Source of the DNA: a virus
IMG/VR virus record: IMGVR_UViG_3300012147_000084
Location: 1-24,172 of that record
DNA length: 24,172 nt
Strand: one strand, 5' to 3'
Below the pieces are notes generated by a model that had not been told where the DNA came from, did not search any database, and was given only the letters and a program-made list of their open reading frames with translations. Of this stretch, positions 19,130 through 24,064 are shown in pieces. Position 1 is the first letter of the stretch, and every line of letters begins with the position of its first letter. Made by a program: the position numbers and the translations under genes.

Positions 19130-19260
19130 AAGATTATTTCAGCAAACAAAACTGAAAGCCCTTTTAAAGCCGTGGTCGTGGGTTCGAGTCCCACTCTGAG
19201 AAACCCTATGGGGGTCTTAGGTAGCTCAGTTGGTAGAGCACGTTCAAAAAAAATAATCTT
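19130..19260 (+). tRNA. Putative circularly permuted tRNA gene
   Basis: The 3' half comes first: T arm GTGGG-TTCGAGT-CCCAC (19178-19194), then acceptor TCTGAGA (19195-19201) and A. After a 12-nt linker comes a 5' half: TCTTAGG (19215-19221), TA, and D arm GCTCAGTTGGTAGAGC. The two acceptor strands pair at all seven positions (two wobbles). AAGATTATTT (19130-19139) before the 3' half is perfectly complementary to AAATAATCTT (19251-19260) after the 5' half, in the place of the extended anticodon stem. The anticodon cannot be read with confidence. Confidence 0.6.
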
Positions 19261-19270
19261 GTCCTTTTAT

Positions 19271-19388
19271 ATGGAAATAGCTTAATTGGTAGAGCGTTAT
19301 CTCTAAATGCGTTTGTGATGTTCGATTCATCTTTAATATGGTAACATGACGTAAGGTAAATATTTAGGTTCGAGTCCTAATTTCTGTA
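19271..19388 (+). tRNA. Interrupted tRNA with about 46-nt insertion in the anticodon loop
   Basis: The acceptor ATGGAAA (19271-19277) pairs at all seven positions with TTTCTGT (19381-19387). The D arm is GCTT/GAGC, the anticodon stem TTATC/GGTAA (19297-19301 and 19355-19359), and the T arm TTAGG-TTCGAGT-CCTAA. The loop region is 53 nt instead of 7. The insertion itself contains a T-arm look-alike GATGTTCGATTCATC. Position 33 would be C and the anticodon is unclear. Confidence 0.65.
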
Positions 19389-19390
19389 CG

Positions 19391-19622
19391 GGTTTCCTTG
19401 TTTTGAAAAACAAGGTGGTGGTAGTCGGAGGTTTACTCTGACCCAAAAATAAACTTTATCGATGAGGTTTATTTGGTGTTTAGAAAAAGGTGATGTGTGT
19501 TAAGCTTATATTAAATGTGTCAGTATTAATGCTAAGAAGATAATAGGTTAGCAATCATAGTTTAGCAATAGTTATTCAAGCTATGATAATTAGTCCGAAA
19601 TATAGAAAGTAACTACATCACC
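19391..19622 (+). ncRNA. Structured RNA region after the interrupted tRNAs
   Basis: Hairpins follow in series: CCTTGTTTT/AAAACAAGG, GTCGGAG/CTCTGAC, AATAAAC/GTTTATT. Then a domain is closed by GGTGATGT (19489-19496) and ACATCACC (19615-19622), with ATCATAG/CTATGAT inside. There is no ORF and no TTCGA T loop. It is an unknown RNA, or heavily altered tRNA remnants. Confidence 0.5.
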
Positions 19623-19641
19623 CTAAACATTTTTAATTTTA

Positions 19642-19649
19642 TACCTTTA
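19642..19649 (+). promoter_or_regulatory. Promoter -7 box TACCTTTA
   Basis: A clear -7 box 39 nt before ATG 19688. No convincing TTG lies 20 nt upstream; that position falls in the end of the structured RNA. Confidence 0.5.
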
Positions 19650-19687
19650 TTTCCAATTTTTATAAATTTTAATATATATATATAGAT

Positions 19688-19873
19688 ATGGGAGGTAACA
19701 CTTATGGTGATAAAGGTATAACTAAAAAAATAGCTGAAATTACTAAACAATTAAAAAATTTAAATGTTCAAAAAAATGAGTTATCTTCAAAGATAAATAT
19801 ATTAAATAAAGAATTATTAAAATATACATCTGGTGAGATTTCACCAAATCAAAAAACTATTTTTGATTTATAA
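19688..19873 (+). CDS. Small coiled-coil protein, 61 aa
   Basis: After MGGNTYGDKGI the protein is a helix with heptad pattern (KKIAEITKQLKNLNVQKNEL, then SSKINILNKELLKY) and a short tail. No family is recognised. It has its own -7 box and precedes the UVR-motif gene's promoter by a few nt. Confidence 0.6.
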   Translation: MGGNTYGDKGITKKIAEITKQLKNLNVQKNELSSKINILNKELLKYTSGEISPNQKTIFDL

Positions 19874-19904
19874 TTGGATTTTATTATTATAATGTGTACA
19901 TTTG
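19874..19904 (+). promoter_or_regulatory. Bacteroidetes-type promoter
   Basis: TTG 19874-19876 and TACATTTG 19897-19904, spacing 20 nt, upstream of ATG 19937. Confidence 0.72.
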
Positions 19905-19936
19905 TATAAGGATTAACATTTAAAAAAATAAAAATT

Positions 19937-20389
19937 ATGAGTACATTTGATGAATTATTTGAATCGTTTTTTGGAGGTAATAAACCAAAGAAAAAGAAAA
20001 AAAATATTAATAAAGAAGATGAAGAGTTTCAATCTAAATCTAAAGACTTTATAGATATGTTATCCAATATGAAAGATAATAATGAAATGGATGATATGTC
20101 TGAAATGAATAGAGAGGTTGAGAAATTAGGTGAACCAGATATTATAGATGTATACATGGAAGATGATATATACGTTAAGAAAAGTGTTTGGCATACTGAA
20201 ATGGGTGATATTATAAAAACTGAAATATCTGAGGAACCATTTGATGTAGATAAAATTTTAATTGATGGTCATGAAACCTCCTTAGATGATGATGACCTTT
20301 TAACTCAATTAGATAAAGCTGTATCTGATGAAAATTATGAGAAAGCGGCTGAATTACGTGATAAAATAAGAGAAGAAAAAAAAGATTAA
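19937..20389 (+). CDS. Acidic protein with C-terminal UVR motif, 150 aa
   Basis: The N-terminus MSTFDELFESFFGGNKPKKK is followed by a charged region and a small beta-rich part (IYVKKSVWHTEMGDIIKTEI). Residues about 125-148 (LDKAVSDENYEKAAELRDKI) match the UVR motif found in UvrB, UvrC and McsA-like proteins, which mediates protein-protein contact. No nuclease or helicase domain is present. It may bind a host or phage partner. Confidence 0.6.
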   Translation: MSTFDELFESFFGGNKPKKKKKNINKEDEEFQSKSKDFIDMLSNMKDNNEMDDMSEMNREVEKLGEPDIIDVYMEDDIYVKKSVWHTEMGDIIKTEISEEPFDVDKILIDGHETSLDDDDLLTQLDKAVSDENYEKAAELRDKIREEKKD

Positions 20390-20407
20390 AAAAAGATTAG
20401 AAAAAGC

Positions 20408-20438
20408 TTGACAATTGGGAAAAGATTTAGTACCTTTG
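20408..20438 (+). promoter_or_regulatory. Strong promoter of tRNA unit 3
   Basis: TTG 20408-20410 in TTGACAATTGGG and TACCTTTG 20431-20438, spacing 20 nt. The upstream box is nearly identical to that of unit 1. Confidence 0.83.
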
Positions 20439-20492
20439 TAATGTAGTTAGAAAGATAAGTAAAAAAAAATATTAAAATAATAGAACTTTTAC

Positions 20493-20500
20493 TATCTTTG
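20493..20500 (+). promoter_or_regulatory. Second -7 box TATCTTTG before leader 3
   Basis: TATCTTTG 43 nt before the leader ATG could be a tandem promoter. No TTG at the expected distance. Confidence 0.45.
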
Positions 20501-20542
20501 TACATATTTAATAGAAAGAAATAAATTAAAAAAAAAGAAAAA

Positions 20543-20650
20543 ATGAAAACAACAGTAATGACATATCAAACGAAACAGTATACGAAGGGTGGGCAACCGC
20601 AACCTAAATCGACTGGGCGTGTCATGTTGTTTGACTTGACAAATATATAA
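20543..20650 (+). CDS. Leader peptide 3 (Thr/Gln/Tyr/Gly/Pro), 35 aa
   Basis: The peptide is MKTTVMTYQTKQYTKGGQPQ followed by PKSTGRVMLFDLTNI. Seven Thr, four Gln, three Gly, two Tyr and two Pro make 18 of 35 residues. The tRNAs downstream are Pro(TGG) twice, Gln(TTG), Tyr(GTA), Thr(TGT) and Gly(TCC), plus one with unreadable anticodon. Four Lys are also present (one in the MKT start). Codons 24-26 contain ACTGGGC, complementary to the terminator 5' arm. Codon choice (CCG, ACG, TCG, GGG) differs from neighbouring genes, as expected if RNA pairing constrains it. It is a putative attenuation leader. Confidence 0.7.
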   Translation: MKTTVMTYQTKQYTKGGQPQPKSTGRVMLFDLTNI

Positions 20651-20679
20651 GAATTTTAAATAATCTTATAAGGCCCAGT
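20612..20679 (+). promoter_or_regulatory. Putative antiterminator of attenuator 3
   Basis: ACTGGGC (20612-20618) pairs perfectly with GCCCAGT (20673-20679), the 5' arm of the terminator. A TATAAGA/TCTTATA hairpin lies between. Confidence 0.65.
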
Positions 20680-20705
20680 TCAGAGAAATCTAAACTGGGT
20701 TTTTT
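20674..20705 (+). terminator. Attenuator terminator 3
   Basis: The stem CCCAGTTCAGA / TCTAAACTGGG (one mismatch) with GAAA tetraloop is followed by six T. Confidence 0.9.
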
Positions 20706-20740
20706 GCGTTTATGGAATCTTCACCAATCAAAAGAAGAAA

Positions 20741-20759
20741 CGTTATTTGACATATTGGA
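20741..20759 (+). promoter_or_regulatory. boxA-like antitermination element, unit 3
   Basis: CGTTATTTGACATATTGGA lies between terminator 3 and the first tRNA-Pro. Confidence 0.6.
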
Positions 20760-20804
20760 TTAAAATTTAAGTTACACGTAAACTCAAGAAGGAATGTGAA
20801 TTAT

Positions 20805-20879
20805 CGGGATATGGACTAACGGCTAAGTCACTCCGTCTGGAGCGGAGGCATCATGCAAGTTCGAATCTTGCTATCCCGA
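20805..20879 (+). tRNA. tRNA-Pro (TGG), copy 1
   Basis: The acceptor CGGGATA/TATCCCG with C1-G72 and discriminator A is typical of Pro. The anticodon stem CTCCG/CGGAG has loop TCTGGAG, giving TGG, with an unusual C at position 33. Confidence 0.85.
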
Positions 20880-20882
20880 CCT

Positions 20883-21028
20883 TGTTGTGTAGTTTAACAA
20901 AGGCAACTATAAGTACTAATAATTATTAACTGAGAAGTACAATCAGTGAAAGGTGTTAGAAAAGTAGTCGCAGAATTAGAATATGGGCAGATAGGCCACA
21001 GATATAGGTGCAAACCCTATCACAATAA
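20883..21028 (+). tRNA. Interrupted tRNA with long insertion
   Basis: The 5' part is TGTTGTG-TA and D arm GTTTAACAAAGGCAAC. The 3' part is T arm ATAGG-TGCAAAC-CCTAT and acceptor CACAATA (21021-21027) with A. The acceptor strands pair at all seven positions (one wobble). About 95 nt separate D and T arms instead of about 23. AGTAC/GTACT and ACTGA/TCAGT helices lie in the insertion. T54-T55 is changed to TG. The anticodon cannot be read. Confidence 0.5.
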
Positions 21029-21032
21029 TTAA

Positions 21033-21104
21033 CGGGGATGAGTTGTAATGGTTTGCATACACCACTTGGACTGGTGAGGAAAAGTTCGATTCTTGCATCC
21101 CCGA
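21033..21104 (+). tRNA. tRNA-Pro (TGG), copy 2, weak T stem
   Basis: The acceptor is CGGGGAT/ATCCCCG with discriminator A. The anticodon stem CACCA/TGGTG has loop CTTGGAC, giving TGG. The T stem is AAAAG/CTTGC, with two mismatches. Confidence 0.82.
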
Positions 21105-21166
21105 CTTGTAGACTGTTATTAATACATAGGTGCGTTGGTATCAACGGATGCGTAGAATTAAATTAT

Positions 21167-21239
21167 TGTCCCATGGTGTAATTGGCAACACGTTCGGTTT
21201 TGAGCCGAAAGAGTCTAGGTTCGAACCCTAGTGGGACAA
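21167..21239 (+). tRNA. tRNA-Gln (TTG)
   Basis: The acceptor is TGTCCCA/TGGGACA with discriminator A. The anticodon stem TTCGG/CCGAA has loop TTTTGAG, giving TTG. The T arm is CTAGG-TTCGAAC-CCTAG. Confidence 0.93.
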
Positions 21240-21276
21240 CCCTTGACTTTTTTGTACTATTGTGTATATTATACAT

Positions 21277-21912
21277 ATGAGGAAAGAAAATAATATTCAT
21301 TACTTGTATAAGACTACTTGTAATGTAAACAACAGATACTATATCGGTATGCATTCAACCAATGACTTGGAAGATGGGTACATGGGTAGTGGTAGGAGGC
21401 TTAGAGCTTCCATAAGTAAACATGGTGATGATAACCACACTAAAGAGGTGTTAGAGTTCTTTGGGACTAGGGAGCTTCTGATTGAAGCTGAAATAGAAGC
21501 AATCACAGATGATATGATTACGGATAAGGACTGTATGAATCTAATGGGAGGTGGAACGGGAGGTTATATAAGCGAGCAACATTACCAACTAACATCTAAA
21601 CTTGGTGGTGATAAACATGCTGAACGAATGAAGAATGATAAGGAATATAGGAATAAAACACTATCGACCTTATCCGATAATAGCAAGAAGGTACATGAAG
21701 AAGGTAAGGTTAAGTTACCAACGTTTAGTGGGTTAACACATTCGGATGAGTCTAAAGAAAAGATGAGTAATAAGGCCAAGGAAAGAGTTGGTGAAAAGAA
21801 CTCACAATTTGGTACTTGTTGGATAACCAAGGAGGGTCATGGTAATAAGAAGATTAAAAAAGAAGTTCTTGATTTCTATATAGAACAGAATTGGGAGAAG
21901 GGAAGAAAATAA
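21277..21912 (+). CDS. GIY-YIG homing endonuclease with NUMOD3 domain
   Basis: This 211-aa protein has an N-terminal GIY-YIG domain: HYLYKTTCNVNNRYYIGMHS, then GSGRRLRASISKHG and a conserved Glu-rich helix (LLIEAEIEAI). A NUMOD3-type DNA-binding tail follows (FSGLTHSDESKEKMS, then NSQFGTCWITKEG). This is the SegA/I-TevI layout. ATG 21277 is preferred to an upstream GTG (21262). It sits between tRNA-Gln and tRNA-Tyr, so it may home into tRNA spacers. Its last about 60 residues are paralogous to the product of 23422-23829. Confidence 0.9.
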   Translation: MRKENNIHYLYKTTCNVNNRYYIGMHSTNDLEDGYMGSGRRLRASISKHGDDNHTKEVLEFFGTRELLIEAEIEAITDDMITDKDCMNLMGGGTGGYISEQHYQLTSKLGGDKHAERMKNDKEYRNKTLSTLSDNSKKVHEEGKVKLPTFSGLTHSDESKEKMSNKAKERVGEKNSQFGTCWITKEGHGNKKIKKEVLDFYIEQNWEKGRK

Positions 21913-21973
21913 CGAGTAAATTTTATATTTTTAACTAGTACTTAACCTTCTAAGGGGTAAATAAAAATAAAAT

Positions 21974-22055
21974 GGGGGTACGCCAAAGTTGGAGAGTTGG
22001 GACGGTCTGTAAAACCGTTGCGTAAGCTGAGTAGGTTCGATTCCTACTACCCTCA
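21974..22055 (+). tRNA. tRNA-Tyr (GTA)
   Basis: The acceptor is GGGGGTA/TACCCTC with discriminator A. The anticodon stem ACGGT/ACCGT has loop CTGTAAA, giving GTA. The variable arm is class II. Confidence 0.93.
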
Positions 22056-22109
22056 CGGTATGCTGTTAGATTTTAAGCTTCTTTTACCTAGAAGGTAAAA
22101 AATCAATTT

Positions 22110-22181
22110 GCTCCTAAAGCATAAACGGTGATGTGCTAGTCTTGTAAACTAGAGAACTCAGTTCGATTCTGAGTAGGAGCT
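22110..22181 (+). tRNA. tRNA-Thr (TGT)
   Basis: The acceptor is GCTCCTA/TAGGAGC with discriminator T. The anticodon stem CTAGT/ACTAG has loop CTTGTAA, giving TGT. A TTTTACC/GGTAAAA hairpin lies 10 nt upstream. Confidence 0.93.
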
Positions 22182-22226
22182 CAAATTAATTTCGACTTAG
22201 CTTTTTAGCTTTTCGTTATAATAAAT

Positions 22227-22308
22227 GCGGTAGAGGTTCTAGTGGAAGAACACTGGCCTTCCAAGTCAGATAAAGTTCACATCGTAGGTTCGAATCCTAT
22301 CATCCGCT
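22227..22308 (+). tRNA. tRNA-Gly (TCC) with mispaired acceptor and enlarged variable loop
   Basis: The anticodon stem CTGGC/GTCAG has loop CTTCCAA, giving TCC. The D arm is GTTC/GAAC, the T arm GTAGG-TTCGAAT-CCTAT and the discriminator T. The acceptor GCGGTAG/CATCCGC is mismatched at two positions, and the variable loop is about 14 nt (usual 5). The 5' acceptor pairs perfectly with a tRNA 3' end 1.1 kb downstream (23357-23363), so this may be a recombinant of two tRNA genes. Confidence 0.75.
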
Positions 22309-22348
22309 TATTTTAGTCGTTTCCCATATTTCGATATATTTATAATAA

Positions 22349-23275
22349 ATGATAAATATGAAAAAATGGGCACGAGAAGAAGAGAATATGTTAATTTCCT
22401 TACTGAAAGAAGGGAAGACATATTCTCAACTTTGTAATTATTTAGATGTATCAGATGGTACTCTAAGGTCTAAATTAAATAAGTTAAATGTAAATAAAAC
22501 TACATTTAATGAACAAAAAAAAGAATGTGAATATTGTGGTTCTGAATTTGAGGTTAACATTAATAAACGGTGTGATAGAGATAGGAAATATTGCAATCAT
22601 AGTTGTTCTGCTTATGCTACAAATATTAAGTTAGGTAAAAATGTACATAATAATAAAAATAATAAATGTTTAAATTGTAGTAACGAGTTAAGTAAATATC
22701 TAAAATATTGTGATAACACATGTTACTCTAAATATAAAGAAATGTTAATTTTTAATAAAATTGAAAATGGTGACACCAAACAATATGAAGGTCGTTACAA
22801 AAAATATTTAATTCATATTCATGGGGATAAGTGTATGGAATGTGGTTGGGCTAGTGTAAATAAAACAACTGGTAATGTACCTATAGAAATGGACCATGTT
22901 GATGGTAATTCAGAGAATAATTCATTAACTAATTTAAAATTATTATGTCCTAATTGCCATTCTCTAACGTCAACATATGGTTCCTTAAATAAGGGTAATG
23001 GTAGAAACGAAAGGAAAATATATAGAAATTATATTAAGGGTTTAGAGTTAGATAAATTAATAGAGGAAAAACAAAAATTGAACGGTGAATATATTAAACC
23101 AATAATTATCAAAAAAGATATATATGACCCTAAGGATAATAGAAAAGTTGAGAGACCATCGTATAAACAACTTATTACTGAAATAAGTGAGTTGGGGTAT
23201 TCTGGTACTGGTAGAAAATATGGCGTTAGTGATAATGCAATAAGAAAATGGGAAAAACAATATGAAAAAATATGA
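22349..23275 (+). CDS. HNH endonuclease with flanking helix-turn-helix segments
   Basis: This 308-aa protein has an N-terminal HTH-like segment (WAREEENMLISLLKEGKTYS, then LCNYLDVSDGTLRSKLNKL) and two zinc ribbons (CEYCGSEF...CNHSC and CLNCSNEL...CDNTC). The HNH core is CMECGWASVNKTTGNVPIEM followed by DHVDGNSENNSLTNLKLLCP. A C-terminal HTH segment follows (KQLITEISELGYSGTGRKYG). ATG 22349 and 22358 are both possible starts. It lies between two tRNA segments with complementary acceptor strands, consistent with insertion into a tRNA locus by homing. Confidence 0.88.
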   Translation: MINMKKWAREEENMLISLLKEGKTYSQLCNYLDVSDGTLRSKLNKLNVNKTTFNEQKKECEYCGSEFEVNINKRCDRDRKYCNHSCSAYATNIKLGKNVHNNKNNKCLNCSNELSKYLKYCDNTCYSKYKEMLIFNKIENGDTKQYEGRYKKYLIHIHGDKCMECGWASVNKTTGNVPIEMDHVDGNSENNSLTNLKLLCPNCHSLTSTYGSLNKGNGRNERKIYRNYIKGLELDKLIEEKQKLNGEYIKPIIIKKDIYDPKDNRKVERPSYKQLITEISELGYSGTGRKYGVSDNAIRKWEKQYEKI

Positions 23276-23307
23276 GTATGTTTTCGGTGTTAATACAACT
23301 AAGGTGT

Positions 23308-23364
23308 TGAAACACAGTAACCTACTGAGTACGTATAAAGTGGGTTCGAACCCCATCTACCGCT
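23308..23364 (+). pseudogene. 3' part of a tRNA, no local 5' half
   Basis: A T arm GTGGG-TTCGAAC-CCCAT (23340-23356) and acceptor CTACCGC (23357-23363) with T are clear. A class II-like variable region lies upstream (AGTA/TACT), after TTGAAACAC, which may be an anticodon remnant. The only matching 5' acceptor seen is GCGGTAG at 22227, on the other side of the HNH gene. Confidence 0.6.
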
Positions 23365-23374
23365 CTATAATAAA

Positions 23375-23406
23375 TTAGGAATATCAGAAAGTATTTATTA
23401 CCTTTA
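23375..23406 (+). promoter_or_regulatory. Promoter with TTAGGAATATC box
   Basis: TTAGGAATATC at 23375 and TACCTTTA at 23399-23406, offset 24 nt as in the other members of this class. Confidence 0.72.
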
Positions 23407-23421
23407 CAAAAAATATATATT

Positions 23422-23829
23422 ATGAAAGAGGGAAAAAAAATAACTGGTTTTGCTGTTAGAAATGCTGAGGGTCGAAAAGATATTGCAACAAGAGGTGGTT
23501 TAGCTTTTAAATTAAAACTTGATAACGACCCAATATTAAAAAAAGCTAATGATGACCATTTATTAGACCAATCAAATAAAAATTGGAAAAATACTAATAC
23601 AAGGTCTAAAATGATTAAAAATTTAGATTGGAGCGGTAAAAAACATTCTGATGAAACTAAATCTAAGATTAGTAAAAGCATGAAAGGTGCTGGTATCGGT
23701 TCAACTAACTCACAATATGGTAGTTGTTGGATTACTAGAGGTGGTGAAAATAAAAAGATTAAAAAAGAAGATTTAGATACATTTGAGAAACAAGGATGGG
23801 AAAAAGGTCGTAAAACGGCTTCTAAATAA
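23422..23829 (+). CDS. Stand-alone NUMOD3-type DNA-binding protein, 135 aa
   Basis: The C-terminal about 65 residues (WSGKKHSDETKSKISKSMKG, then NSQYGSCWITRGGENKKIKK and GWEKGRK) are clearly paralogous to the tail of the GIY-YIG endonuclease at 21277. No GIY-YIG or HNH catalytic motif is present. The N-terminus (KKITGFAVRNAEGRKDIATR) is different. It could be a regulator or competitor of the endonuclease, or the remnant of one. It has its own promoter. Confidence 0.7.
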   Translation: MKEGKKITGFAVRNAEGRKDIATRGGLAFKLKLDNDPILKKANDDHLLDQSNKNWKNTNTRSKMIKNLDWSGKKHSDETKSKISKSMKGAGIGSTNSQYGSCWITRGGENKKIKKEDLDTFEKQGWEKGRKTASK

Positions 23830-23842
23830 AATAAAAATATAT

Positions 23843-23993
23843 GGGGTTGCTTTGAGTGTGGGAACTCAACCTACTGGAGGGTGCAATGTGATAAGGTTGA
23901 AAAGTGATGGATTTAGAAAGTACGTATTATCTTAATCAGTAGCGAAGTAAAAGTATCTTTTATTAGATATTGGTTCGATTCCCCTCAACCCCA
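23843..23993 (+). tRNA. Interrupted class II tRNA with about 55-nt insertion in the anticodon loop
   Basis: The acceptor GGGGTTG (23843-23849) pairs perfectly with CAACCCC (23986-23992), discriminator A. The D arm is TTGAG-TGTGGGAA-CTCAA. The anticodon stem CTACT(G)/(C)AGTAG (23871 and 23938) encloses 62 nt instead of 7. A class II variable arm follows (AAAAG/CTTTT), and the T loop is TTCGATT with an imperfect stem. It would be Ser- or Leu-type; the anticodon is not readable. Confidence 0.65.
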
Positions 23994-24017
23994 CTAAAAT
24001 AATTTTAATCCAATATG

Positions 24018-24048
24018 TTGTTTAATCCAAATATTTTTATTACCTTTA
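24018..24048 (+). promoter_or_regulatory. Bacteroidetes-type promoter
   Basis: TTG 24018-24020 and TACCTTTA 24041-24048, spacing 20 nt, 17 nt before ATG 24065. Confidence 0.72.
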
Positions 24049-24064
24049 TAAAAAATAAGGCATT

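Noticed and set aside
19130-19260. tmRNA instead of a permuted tRNA
   Set aside because: The D arm is a standard tRNA D arm (GCTCAGTTGGTAGAGC), and no tag-peptide frame or tmRNA-type G-U acceptor was seen.
23322-23681. Minus-strand frames at 23057-23356 and 23322-23681
   Set aside because: They are antisense to the HNH and NUMOD3 genes, with low-complexity translations and no start context.
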